Shown here: in pieces, positions 23,174 through 34,542 of the stretch
How the letters are laid out: every line of letters starts with the position of its first letter
Position numbering within the stretch: position 1 is the first letter of the stretch
Assembly (NCBI GenBank): GCA_017311185.1
Contig: JAESUZ010003293.1
Location: 496,001-560,000, forward strand
Direction: 5' to 3'
DNA from: Proteles cristata cristata
Lineage: Eukaryota; Chordata; Mammalia; Carnivora; Hyaenidae
DNA length: 64,000 nucleotides
Translations under genes and position numbers: made by a program
Notes under the pieces: model-generated
Database searches by the model: none
The model's input: only the letters and a program-made list of their open reading frames with translations
What the model was told of the DNA's origin: nothing

Positions 23174-23673
23174 GTAAGAAATGCTGATGCATAGGAACAC
23201 ATGTACCCCAATGTTCATAGCAACACTCTCAACAATAGCTACAACATGGAAAGAGCCTAAGTGTCCATCAATGGATGAATGGATCAAGAAGATGTGGTTT
23301 ATCTATACGATGGAATATTACATGGCAATGAGAAAAAATGAAATCTGGCCTTGTGTAGCAACATGGATGGACCTTGAGGGTGTTATGCAGAGTGAAATAA
23401 GTCAGGCAGAGAAGGCCAAATATCATATGTTTGCACGTATAGGAGGATTAGGAGGAACTTAACGGAGGACCATGGGGGAGAAGAAGGGGGGAAATAGTGG
23501 GGGAAAGGGGGAGAGGCAAACCATGAGAGACTCTTGAATGCTGACAAAAACTGGGGACTGATGGATGTGGGGGGGGATGGGCACGGAGAGGGGCACTTGT
23601 GGGGATGAGCACTGGGTGTTATATGGAAACCAACTTGACAATAAACTATTTGTAAAAAAAAAAAAAAAGAAGA
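23174..23673 (+). mobile_element. Young L1, 500-bp 3' stub
   Basis: It contains the last part of ORF2, the whole 3' UTR (a GATGAGCACTGGGTGTTATA block, then CAATAAACTATTTGT) and an A tail of about 15. The 14-bp perfect TSDs lie at 23160-23173 and 23674-23687. It shares its 3' UTR with the copies at 1641 and 12630. Confidence 0.93.
23181..23462 (+). pseudogene. L1 ORF2 C-terminal fragment, frame still open
   Basis: A 93-residue open frame ends in HMFARIGGLGGT and the normal stop. It matches residue for residue much of the C-terminus in the L1 at 1866-2234 (TPMFIA, WKEPKCPS, EWIKKMWFIYTM). It is only the cysteine-containing C-terminal tail of ORF2, with no endonuclease or RT, so it is not a working gene. 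The open frame reflects youth. Confidence 0.85.
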
Positions 23674-23687
23674 AGTATACCTAATGG
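23674..23687. repeat. Right TSD of L1 stub
   Basis: This is an exact copy of 23160-23173. Confidence 0.9.
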
Positions 23688-25140
23688 TATACATGAAAAA
23701 GCATTAGAAATTCCAAAACAAGGCAGACACATACGCAGAAAAAGACAAACTAAAGCCAGTGGTGTTCCTCAATCTGATAAAGGACATGTATGAAAACCCC
23801 ACAGCTAACACTAGTCTTAACTGTGAAAGTCTCAACACTTTCCCCGCAGGATCACAGATAAAGCAAGAAATCTACTCTCACCATTTCCATTCACCAATAA
23901 TACCAGTGAAAAAAGTCAGAGAACAGGAATGAAAGGCATACAAATTAGAAATGCTGAAATAAAGCTGCCTTATTTCGTTACCAACACAGCTATCTACACA
24001 GAAAACAACAAAACATCTAAAAATAGTTACTAGAACTCATGAGTTCGGCACAGTTTCAGAATATGAGGACACATGAAAATCAATTTTATTTATATAATCT
24101 AGCAATGAGCAAGTGGCAGTTGGAATTAAGAAATTATAAGAACATGAAAAGACAATGTTAACAAAATATGTGCAAGACCTGTGCAATGAAAATTACCAAA
24201 TGTTGATGAGAAAAACTTAAAAAGAGCTACATGGATGGGTAGGTATACCCTGTTAATGGATCAGAAGAAAATACTGTTCAGATAAACTCATCTATGGAGT
24301 CACTGCAGTTCCTTTCCAAATCCCACCATGCTTCTCTGTAGAAAGTGACAAGCTGATTGTAAATGAAAATGCAGAGGGCCTTGGACAGCTAAAAAAAAAA
24401 CCTCGAAATAGAATAAAGTTGGAGGATGTATATTACGTGATTTCAAAATTTAGTATAAAGCTAAAGTAGTAATCAAGTCATTGTGGTGATAAAATACACA
24501 TAGAAATGGAGATGAGTGTGGAATGGATGCAAAAGTGTCAAAATAGACCCACGTGTATGTGGGGCATTTATTTTCAGCAAAGGTGCCAAGATAAGCCAGT
24601 GGAGGAAAGGACAGTCTTTTCAACAGATGAAGCTAGAATGACTGAATGTTCATATGCAAAAAGGAAAAGATAAAAAGAAAAAAGAGAAAAACTCCTTCAT
24701 CCTTACTTCACACCAGATACAAATACTAACCAGAAATGAATTGCAAACCCAAACGTTAGAAACTAAAACTTCTATAAGAACAAATAGGAGAAAATCTTCG
24801 TGATCTTATGATAAGCAAAGACTTCTTAGCTAACATACTTATACCTAAAGAAAAAAAATTACAAACTGGACTTTTTCAAAATTACAAACTCTGGATAAAT
24901 GGAAAAAATGCCCCATAAAGACTAATATGTGAATGTTTATGTTATCTTCAACTTTATTCATAAATGCCCCACACTGGAAATAACCCAAAATGTCCATTAA
25001 CATAAAGAACGAACTATTGATACATGTAGCAACATAGATGAATTTCAAAAGCATCATGCTAAGAGCTCAGATTCAAAGGGGTACCTATGTATGATTCCAT
25101 TTACATGACAGTCTAAAGGCAAAACTCTAAGGCAGAAAAT

Positions 25141-25246
25141 AGCTGAAGGCAGTAGGTACCATATATGTAACAAGATTAATGTAATTTAATGAGGTGCCTG
25201 GAAGATAATACGTGATCAACAATTATTTGTTGCATGAATAAACATG
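25141..25246 (+). repeat. 106-bp segment, copy A (partner at 28427-28532)
   Basis: The segment AGCTGAAGGCAGTAGG...GAATAAACATG recurs at 28427-28532 without gaps, 98 of 106 identical. It replaces about 16 bp of expected L1 3' UTR. Its right half ends in an L2-like 'gcatgaataaa'. Confidence 0.85.
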
Positions 25247-25301
25247 GTTTATGGGGCTGCGGTTAAGGGAAGAAGACTATAAAGGGGCAGGAAGACTTTT
25301 T

Positions 25302-25311
25302 TTTTTTTTTT
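25302..25311 (+). repeat. T-run in L1 3' UTR
   Basis: A T homopolymer, at about 25298-25311, where the L1 3' UTR usually has only four Ts. Confidence 0.5.
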
Positions 25312-25625
25312 GGCAGTAATGGAAATGCTTTATATCTTAATTATAATGATGGCTATAGGACTATATACATTTGTCAAAGCAGATCAAACTATATACTTTA
25401 AAAGACTGAATTTTACTGTATAGAAATTACACTTCAGTAAAACAAAACAAAAAATAATTCTGTTCTGGCGATGGTCAGGATTTGTACATTGCAGACAGGA
25501 AGAATATGTGGATGTGAACAGTTCTAGGAAATGAAAAACAACACTTAGTTTCTAACTCATTGATTTTCTATGTGGCTTCATGCTATGTTTTCATTAAAAA
25601 GGTCCAGTTAAAAGTTAAAAGTATA

Positions 25626-25839
25626 GGGGCACCTGGGTGGCTCAGTCAGTTGGGCATCTGACTTCAGCTCAGGTCGTGATCTCACGGTTCGTGGGTTTGA
25701 GCCCTGCATCAGGCTCTGTGCTGATAGCTAGCTTGGAGCCTGGAGCCTGCTTCGGATTCTGTGTCTCCCTCTCTCTTTGACCCTTCCCTGCTCATACTGT
25801 CTCTCTCTCTCTTTCAGAAAAAAAAAAAAATTAAAAAAA
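25626..25839 (+). mobile_element. CAN-SINE
   Basis: A full-length plus SINE (GGGGCACCTGGGTGGCTCAG to an A-rich tail). The 11-bp perfect TSDs TTAAAAGTATA lie at 25615-25625 and 25840-25850. A (TA)n tract follows at 25846-25863. Confidence 0.95.
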
Positions 25840-25884
25840 TTAAAAGTATATATATATATATATTTATAAAGTATACATATTTAT

Positions 25885-25965
25885 AAAGTCAATTCAATTT
25901 GTCAAACACGTGTTGAATACCCACTATATGCCAGGCACTGGACTAGGCACCACAAGGAAAGAAAA
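25885..25965 (-). mobile_element. L2 fragment, minus strand
   Basis: 'gttgaatacccactatatgc' then 'caggcactggactaggcacc' is the classic L2 3' block read backwards. Confidence 0.65.
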
Positions 25966-27465
25966 CAGATACCTGAAGCATGAAACAGCATCTTCAGGGA
26001 CTCACGATGGAGAGATCAAAGCCACCCGTTCTTATGCCATCACTGGAAATGATTAGCCATCAGTAAAGAGATTTGAAATGGTATTCTCTGTGGAGTGACT
26101 GAAATCTAATTCTGCGAACTGTCCTTTGATAAGAATGCATGCAGTAGCAGGCTTTGAAAACTGTTCTGGGACCATCTCTGACCCCTGGTGACATCAATCA
26201 CTTTGCTTTCCAAAGTTGCTCCCTTTCTGCCCTATAACTCCCCTGGATGAACATGAGCGTCTCTTTAACTTAATGCAAAAGTCTAACCAAGGATAGAAGT
26301 GGCTGTGTTCACTAATCTCTTCAAGAGCTAGACTTCTAAATATTCCAACAGGTTAACAACAGAGATAATGAAAAGAAGCTCAAAAGTAGTATAGACACCA
26401 GGAAGCCTTGGGGAGGAACTTCAGAGCCCTTCACCAAACCATGTAGAGAAGATGACAAAAGAAACAAAGACAGCTTTGAGAAGGGAAAATGTGGGGAGAG
26501 AAGGTAAGACAGAGACAGATGTGTGTATTACAGGGAAACTGACATGGGTCTTCGGAGAGAATATGTGAGGCCTGACCTTTCTGAACATTTTTGTCTTTTT
26601 CCCAACTGAAAATATTTTTTGAAGAGTAAAGAATAACTTTCCACATCAGAAATGGAGTTTTTAGCATTACAATTTCTATGACTTTCTTATTTTTTTCCTG
26701 TGTTTAAAAACAGAACTTGAAAACACACAAATGTGACTTTTTCTTGGTAACTGACATTAAGGATCAGAGTGAACCCTTGGGCATAAATCAGGACAATGCT
26801 CTGGTAACTGGACCCTGCACACCACAATGAAAGGCTAATACTTTGTTTCTTGCATTTTACTTTGGGACTGTGCTAAGTACTATATACTTTTCCAATTGCT
26901 GATACGGTTATTTTGCTATGCATAAAAATGCCACTGTCTTTCTTGCGGAAAGATTTTTTTATTTTTTTTTGGCATTTCTGTAAATGACCTGAGACTACAA
27001 GTCTGGTCACAATCAAAGTGTCTGCACATTAAAGGGAACCAGACTTGATTAGTTATAACAACTCAGATTAGCCGTTACATAAATATTTACTACAGAGAAC
27101 AAGAATTGTGAAAATAACACTTAATGCTCATGTTTATGGATATCCATTGGCACTTGAATCACTCTATAGCTATCATATTACTGTCTGGAAACTCATTTTC
27201 AAATGGAAACTTTAACAATTACGGGAAGATTTTTGTAACTCCCTCTGTCTTTTCTTCTGCTTTTATTTTTCACCTGGTGAGATGTCAGCCTATGCTACTA
27301 TAAGACTATTGCAGGCCTGTGAGTGCCACCAATTTCCTTTTCATTTATGACATGCATATATTCTTCTACTAGTGACGGTTATCTCTTTGTGTCCATAAAT
27401 TCTATCTTTACAACTACACTTTTGGAGGTCTTTTTTCAGCTTTCTAGCATAGAGATTTTTCTCCT
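25966..27465. other. Single-copy block
   Basis: About 1.5 kb without a repeat or exon I can name. Open frames are short. Confidence 0.45.
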
Positions 27466-27815
27466 CACTGGCTGACTATACATTAGAGCTATCTGGGAAC
27501 TTAAAAAATCCTGAGGCCCATGGCACTTGAGGTGGCTCAGTCGGTTCAGCATCCAACTTGAGCTCGGGTCATGATTTTGCAGGTCATGAGTTTGAGCCCC
27601 GCACTGGGCTCTGTGCTGACAGAGCCTTGAGCCTCCTTCAGAGCCTGTGTCTCCCTCTCTCTCTGCCCCTCCCCTATTCACGCTCTGTCTCTAAAATAAA
27701 TAAACATTAAAAAATTAAAAAAAACCCTAAGGCCCAGACAGCACCCCCAAACAATTAATATCTGCAAGGAGGGCCTGGGCATCATTCCCAATGTTCAGTC
27801 AGGATGGAGAAGCAC
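27466..27815 (+). mobile_element. MER5-like hAT DNA transposon remnant, split by a SINE
   Basis: The left part (27466-27520, 'cattagagctatctgggaac') and right part (27719-27815, 'aaggcccagacagcaccc', 'gggcctgggcatcattcc', 'gagaagcactga') together resemble a MER5-type non-autonomous hAT-Charlie element. Family and orientation are tentative. Confidence 0.5.
27521..27718 (+). mobile_element. CAN-SINE
   Basis: A plus SINE with a diverged head and (A)n tail. TSDs of 18 bp lie at 27503-27520 and 27719-27736 (two mismatches; AAAAAAYCCTRAGGCCCA). Confidence 0.92.
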
Positions 27816-28094
27816 TGATGTATAGCGGGTAAAAATCAAATCCTTATTTGTTTTTTAGGTTCATTCAGAGTTTTAATTCCCTGCTGCCTTCATCCCTTGT
27901 GATAGGAAACACACTATGGTTATGTTCTGTGTGGGTCTTTGCAATCAGGGTTTTCTGGCCGGCCAGCCTATCTGTGAACTGTTCCTTTCAGAGACTGACA
28001 GATATTAAAGTCCAAACTGCTTGCTCTGGAGACCTTCCCCTTGAGTTAGCTTCATCATTTTGTTTCAGTTGGCATCAATAACAATATACTTTAT

Positions 28095-28290
28095 GAGCAT
28101 GTTTGCACAGTGGTTTAGGGTTGAGAAGGCACCTCTATAAGCATTATCTCATGTGAACCTCACCATAGTTCTGGAAAGCAGGTGGGATTATCTGGCCCAC
28201 TTTAGAGGAAAAAGATGTGGTAAAGGGAGGCTAAATGACTTGCTTAAATCTTCCAGAATTCAGTGACAGAGACACGGATGAGGAGCCAGA
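28095..28290 (+). mobile_element. MIR SINE remnant
   Basis: 'attatctcatgtgaacctca', 'aaagcaggtgggattatctg', 'aggctaaatgacttgctt' and 'ttcagtgacagagacacgga' follow MIR in plus orientation. Confidence 0.65.
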
Positions 28291-28426
28291 ACACTGAACA
28301 CCCAGCCCAGCACACTTTCCCCTCTTCTTTCCGCCCAACCTTTCTCGGAGGGAGAAGAGAGGTGAGAGATGATTTTGTTACCTGGTGATAATTTCAATCC
28401 AAATGTGATAATAAAAGCTAAATTAC

Positions 28427-28532
28427 AGCTGAAGGCAGTAGGCACCATATATGCAATGAGATTAGTGTAATTTAATGAGGTGCCTGGAAGATAATATGTG
28501 ATCAACAATTATCTGTTGCATGAATAAATATG
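28427..28532 (+). repeat. 106-bp segment, copy B (partner at 25141-25246)
   Basis: Ungapped match to copy A with eight differences, all transitions. Here it sits in otherwise single-copy sequence rather than in an L1. Confidence 0.85.
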
Positions 28533-30870
28533 CAAAACCCTATTTTCTTGTGCCAATATATATGACCCTTCTATGGAGGGCAGCTGTAGAGATTAGCACT
28601 CCAAATGAATCCCAACTCCCATCCTGGTTTGATTTGCTTATAATGGTAAGGACCAGAAAAATTCAGTACTGAGGCTGAATTAGTCTTAGAAGAGTAGAGA
28701 AGCAGACAGATGGACAATAAGACACAAAAACACACTCCTCGATTCTTCCTGTCTGGAAGAATAATCTCAGGAAGTAACTAAATGTGCGCAGGAGAAAATA
28801 TTAACTGACAACAGCCTGTAAGACCTACATATTAGATGAAAATCACCGTGCAGGAAGAAGAAAAGGCCAGCTATTCCAGAAGATCGACCAGATGTATGAC
28901 CTGAAGGACAACTATAGAGGCTGCATATTTATTCATTTAGAAAATTGTATTCATAGTGTCAGCGATGGATTTAGCTGGGGAGAAGCCAGTAACTATGTAT
29001 TAGTAATAACGCTCCCAACACACCTGGTCTGAGGACCACCACTGGCTGACATTCAGAGCAACGTGCAGACACCACTTCCTCTTTAGACATTCAAGTCTGA
29101 GAAGTTGCAAAGTGGTTACGAGGCCAAGAATTGGTCAGAGATGATGACCAAATTCTGAGAAACAAAAATGCTAGTTAATGGTAGGATGACTTCCAAGAAA
29201 CCGAATCAACGAGTTCCAAAAATTCTGAAAGAAGGTACTAATGTTCAGATTAGATTTTAACAAAACCAAATGAAACAAGATTTAAAGAGGCCTGAGGGAC
29301 GATCTCATTACGGAGAAATAAAAACTTAAACAAGATCAACAAAAAAATTGTTTGACTCATCATCTCCACGTTTTTTTTTTTTTCTTGCTTCCTTTCAGGT
29401 CCTTCAGTCTCTCAAGGATTCCCTGGTGGGGCTTTGAAGGGACATATACTTCTTGACATATATTAGGCAGGTCAAATCCAGATGTATGTTTTTTGAATTA
29501 AGATGGCTTATTTAAAGCAATAAGAAGCTGCCACAGAATAGCCAAAATTATAGATATTAAGGATGGAAAAGGCCTATTAGATCATCAAGTCTGTCCCTCA
29601 GGGCCAGTGCCGGAGAAGCAATCGAAATAAAATGATCCACTTGCTCCAACTGTTCTCTGTGGTTAGCAAGACAAAAACACTCTCAAACAGAAATGAGTCT
29701 TGGAAATTTATGACTGAAATGCTGAACTCTCTTTTTTCAATTATTTGGCTCTTTGTCAGTCAGAATCTGTGGAAGCTGGGCTTACTTTGTTATAGCTTTT
29801 ATATATGTATGTCTATGTCTACCTAAATGTATCTGTATTGGTGTATACAAAGCACATACAGATGCCCCAGGGCCACCAATCGTCATGGCTTTCAGTCCCC
29901 TCCTGCATAGTCATATTTATATTCATGAGAAGCTCCCGACTCATCTAGAAGTACAGATTTAGATCATGCTCAAGATTTGCTGATGTGGGAATAACAACTC
30001 ACAAACTAACTCTTCTCTTTTCTGGGAGCTCAAGTTGTAACAACGAGTCTGTAACCACCCCGAGAGATGGGTGTATGTGGACTCTGAATTTAGTTCATGG
30101 GATGGACTTCTAGATATAAGCATTAAGGACTTAAGGACTTTTTCAGACGCAGAGACCACAGAAAGTCAATAGCTTTTACCTTTCCTTACTGGAAAGGTTC
30201 CAATAATTTTGAACAATACCTTTCCATGAAGCTTTTTAGGTTTATTTCTTGAAGTACTTGTATATAAAATCTACCTAAATACAAATCGAGGGAATAAAGA
30301 GTTTTCTAAACTGGCTGGGATGAGCAGGATGTGGGTATATAAAAGATTGGCTTTCAATGGTAAACAGGCAGCCTCGGAAAGACACAGATCTGACTCACAG
30401 CAATGAGCACGCTTGTGTTAGTAACCGATGCAGTTATGGCCGGCGGCACAGATAGACTTATACGGTAATTCCCAGGAATGGAATCCGACCTCAAACTGAT
30501 CTACCAAAATACTCCTTCTCTAAAACTTTTGTGGGCTATACGCTAAATTAGCAATGAGAAAAGGTGTGATTTCTTTATCAAACAGCCCTTGAAAAAATTT
30601 GTCAAAATGTTCTCCCAAGGGCCTTTTAAACTTCCATGCTAACATAGACATTATGGTTGTCTTCTAGTTCCTTAAAATAAAAATGTGATAGAAAAAATTT
30701 TTTTTTTAAAGATTCCATATGGTTAACTATGACCTTACAGTAAAAATATATAAAAGTCTTAAGTTATGAAACACTAGTGTACCTTCTTTTATTGCTTTCA
30801 TTGATTTGAAATCTTGGTACCTGGAGTTATTTCTATAAAAAGCTGGGCATCAAACCCGTGGTCATGAATT
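28533..30870. other. Single-copy block
   Basis: About 2.3 kb without a clear gene. Bases 29520-29600 ('gatggaaaaggcctattaga') look like a weak MIR-type scrap. A pyrimidine tract ending in CAG at 29371-29398 resembles a splice acceptor, but no exon follows convincingly. Confidence 0.45.
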
Positions 30871-30883
30871 TAAGGTCCTTCTT

Positions 30884-31104
30884 TAAAAACATTTTTTTTT
30901 AATGTTTTATTTATTTCTGAGAGACAGAGAGACAGCATGAACAGGGGAAGATCAGAAAGAGAGGGAGACACAGAATCTGAAATGGGCTCCAGGCTCTGAG
31001 CTGTCATCACAGAGCCCGACGTGGGGCTTGAACCCACGAACCGTGAGATCATGACCTGAGCTGAAGTCGGATGCTCAACTGACTGAGCCACCCAGGCGCC
31101 CCTA
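30884..31104 (-). mobile_element. CAN-SINE
   Basis: A minus SINE ending CCACCCAGGCGCCCC. TSDs of 13 bp lie at 30871-30883 and 31105-31117 (TAAGSTCCTTCTT, one mismatch). Confidence 0.94.
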
Positions 31105-31117
31105 TAAGCTCCTTCTT

Positions 31118-32377
31118 GACACAGTTTTTATGGGAAAATCCTAAATTGACTCACGTAATTTTGACTTGTTAGGCCTTTTCCTTCCAAAGAAACTTACCCT
31201 TCCAAAGGGATGTAGACTGACACCTTATTTAAAGAAGATGGACCCCAAAGGCATTTCCATAAATCTGGGTGCCAAAGGAAATGGAAAACTTAGAAAACCT
31301 CCATCATCCTCAGACTTTCGAAGACCAATTCATAGTAATTAATGATGCCATATCTTCTGTTTTCCAGCTTTGGGGAAGCTCAAAAAACTTTTGCTTTTTT
31401 TTTTTTTTTAAACTGTATTCTAATAAGGAAGGAAGAGGCTCAGAATCAAGTCCTTAAAAACATTTAAGCCAGAATTAGGAAAATGGGCACCTAAGGAAAA
31501 GTCATTGTTGGTGACACTAGACAAACTCCCTACTATAGTCACCTTTTCCATTTTGCTTTCTTCTACCTTTCAGTTAATTCCATTCTTCTGTTTTCCTCCT
31601 AATTATGCACTGTGCATGGCAGTGACAGGCTCAGATCTTACTCAGCCTCATTAACTATATTGAAAGCTATGCCATGGAGCCATGAACATATTATGCGGCA
31701 CCTGTCTCAAAATGGCTTAGAAGGCAAATTTCAGCAAGGCTTCAATTTTACATGTTTACTTCTGATTGTAAGGCCATTGAAGGATTTCATCCTTTGGAAA
31801 ACTCAATGGAGAAGGAGTTGTGCCCTCTCCCATGCCTCTGCCTCCTTTCCCTACTCCTCTTCCAAACCTCCATACAAGAAACAATATTCATGGGCATTAG
31901 AAAGGAGTGACAACATTTATAAAATTTATGCTCTATTTGCCCGTTCTTCAGTTTAGAGGATAGACTATTTTCACAGTGGAATACCTACAGTAATTTCTTT
32001 ATATTTTGTCTCTTTTAATGTATCATTAAATAAAAAGACTATCACAGCACATGAATACTCTTGCTGTCCCATAAAATTAGTAGGGAATCTGCATACAATG
32101 AATGCTACTTCTTACATTATTTGTCTTTGTAAGCTCACCTTCCAGCAAGGGCAGAAGGAAGATGTATTAGAACATTATCTTACTATGCAACAATTTGGTT
32201 TCACACTTTGTCTCTAGAAGGTTCCATTCCACTACCTGGTTCAACTGAACCTTTTAAATTGATATGCTTCTAAATGATGTCCGAATGGCTGTACAAAGTA
32301 TTTTAGCTAATGGCTGCCTTGTTCTTCTGGAGACGAAGAGATATCAGTTTTTGTTTCTTTATGATAATTATGAAGGG
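31118..32377. other. Single-copy block
   Basis: No gene is supported. There is a T-run at about 31387-31400. An open frame at 31612-31956 (114 aa) has no recognisable domain and no splice support. Confidence 0.45.
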
Positions 32378-32590
32378 TACCATACTGCACTGACTGTGTG
32401 CCAGGCACTATTGTAAATACTTTACATGTATTAACACATTTGATTCTTATGAAAGTCTATGAGGTGGGTGCTATTAGGAAGGCTATGTAATTTGTGCAGC
32501 GTCACCTAATAATTACATGGTGTGGTCGTGATGTGAACCTAGGCAGGTGCTCCAGAGCCCATGTTTTCAACCTGTATATCATACTGGCCT
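32378..32590 (+). mobile_element. MIR SINE, well preserved
   Basis: 'tgtgtgccaggcactattgt', 'aacacatttgattcttatga', 'gaggtgggtgctattaggaa' and 'cacctaataattacatggtg' follow MIR nearly end to end. Confidence 0.8.
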
Positions 32591-32649
32591 TGGAAACACT
32601 GATACCCTCGGGAAGCTCCAAAATGATCACACGGAACATGTACACATGT

Positions 32650-32870
32650 AACAAATATGTGCTATGTGCTTACTCTGTATCTCATGTTGGGCTGTGCGGT
32701 GGAGATGGAAGAATGAACAAGACAGGGCCATCACTGGCATGGCTTGCAGGATTTAAACAAATGAATAGTTATATTATGCTTGGGTCTTGGAAATGCACAT
32801 AGAACAAATAGCAAAGGTAAAAGAGAGGTGGCAAACAGGGGAATAAAAATGAATGCAGGGATGGTGATAA
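32650..32870 (-). mobile_element. L2 fragment, minus strand
   Basis: 'tatgtgcttactctgtatct', 'gtggagatggaagaatgaac', 'aagacagggccatcactggc' correspond to the L2 3' region reversed. Confidence 0.5.
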
Positions 32871-32924
32871 CAGGCAAAAAAGAGCCAGCTGAAATCAATT
32901 TTCCCTAAGTGAAATACACTGCAC

Positions 32925-33015
32925 CATCATCTCTCTGTGAACTGTTGTGATCATCTAACTGGTCTCCTTGCTTCTGTTCTGGTCTGTAGGACACTCCTGT
33001 CACAGCGGCAGAATG
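32925..33015 (+). mobile_element. L2 fragment
   Basis: 'tctaactggtctccttgctt' then 'cacagcggcagaatgatcct' match an L2 segment upstream of its 3' end. Confidence 0.6.
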
Positions 33016-34331
33016 ATCCTTTACCTCCTCTGAAAAGAAGCAATCAGTCAATCGGGAAAAACTAACACTGAACAACAGATACTGCGAATCAGTCTGTTCC
33101 TCCGTTGAACTTGGTTCTGGAGCGGGATAGCTGAGTGGGGTCAACATCACTGAATGGCCTCCCTCTGCAGGTTTCTTTCCCTGTCCCCATCTGCTACCTC
33201 CTCCAGCCAGAGTCTTTTCTTTCCCTTGTGCCTCTATGGACCCAGCTCCAGTCAGCTCCTGCCAGCCTCTCTCTGTGCTGTGTTTCACTCCCTGCTTATA
33301 TCCAAAAAGCACACTGCAGCAAAAGTGCAAGCATTGTAATAAATATATCTAAAATGTGATTAAAAGATAAATAGAAATTTATTTACCACTTAGATCATTC
33401 TTTTACCTTCTAAAGATTTTCTAACAGAATCTGGAAACACGATAGCTGTATTCAAATACTGGAAGATCTATCTCATGAAACAGGATTAGCTCCATCCCTG
33501 AAGTTCCAGAAAACCCCCAGAGATAAGACACAGTATATCTTTATCTACTAGATAAAAAACAAAATGGAGGAAGCACAAAATGTGTTCTTGATGGGGTGCT
33601 GGTTAGAATGAAAACAACCAGGGTCCCTTCTTTCCCATTTCTGTTCTGCAACTTGCAGTTCCTTGGTTACCAAAGAACAGTCTGACTCAAACAGGGAGCT
33701 CATGTTTTTGGATTTCAAAGCTTAGGCTCTTCCCAGAGAGAAAGAAATTCCATCACACGGAGTTGCATATAAACATGTACTTTCTAGAGAGGGTCATGTA
33801 GCCCTGCACACTTAATTCTGGCTCGCCTCTGCCCAGGTCTCTGCCGATGGGCTTGAGCCCCATCTCTCTGGCTGGCCGGTTTTGATTGGTGGACGCTTCT
33901 ACTGAGGCAGCAGTTTCTCATGTCTCAGGCTTTATGGCCCACACTGTAACAGATAAGGGGTAGCAGACATCCTGTCGCTAGTGTGCTCAGAAGCAAATGC
34001 AAACTAATGCAAAACAGAATCAGAAGGCACAGTTTTTTGTACTCTGCTCTCCTAATGAAATGGTCATCTTCATTCGTAGAACGGTTTATTCATATCTTGC
34101 CACAACTTCTGCTGTGCAGACACAGCTATTGACATGTAATGTGCTATATTTGACCCCTGGTCAATTTCAGTTTCTCAAATAGCACAGAGATTCTCAAAAC
34201 TTAATATACAGCAAAAGCTACTATGACGGAGATGGCGTGTGCATGATTTTGTGAGTGTGTGCATGTAATACAGGCAGATATCAGACACATTCACACACAA
34301 TACACACCTGTTAGGTATGTGTTCACATATT
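33016..34331. other. Single-copy block
   Basis: No gene is supported. The 33150-33290 stretch is pyrimidine-rich and moderately GC-rich. Overlapping open frames there (33135-33359 plus; 32905-33330 minus, 141 aa) show no family signature. Confidence 0.45.
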
Positions 34332-34542
34332 AAAAAATTTAATGTTTATTCATTTTTGAGAGAAAGAAAGAGAGAGTGTGAGAGGGGAAGGGCAAAGAGA
34401 GAGCGAGCCACAGAATCTGAAATGGGCTCCAGGCTCTGAGCTGTCGGCGCAGAGCCCAACGTGGGGCTTGAATCCACATACCTTGAGATTATGACCTGAG
34501 CCGAAGTTGGACGCTTGACCGACTGAGCCACCCAGGCACCCC
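34332..34542 (-). mobile_element. CAN-SINE
   Basis: A minus SINE from a TTTAATGTTTATTCATTTTT tail to CCACCCAGGCACCCC. TSDs cannot be read clearly. Confidence 0.92.

Larger units (their letters stand above)
23690..25453 (+). mobile_element. Old L1M LINE, ORF2 and 3' UTR
   Basis: Diverged plus-strand L1 ORF2 (many stops) runs to about 25080. A 3' UTR follows, ending with 'tatacatttgtcaaagcaga', 'ttttactgtatagaaattac' and 'acttcagtaaaac'. The 3' UTR is interrupted by a 106-bp segment at 25141-25246. It resembles L1MC/L1ME types, but the subfamily is not sure. Confidence 0.75.

Noticed and set aside
29371..29399. Splice-acceptor-like polypyrimidine plus CAG
   Set aside because: No donor site, long frame or recognisable coding sequence follows. 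T-rich tracts before CAG are common by chance.
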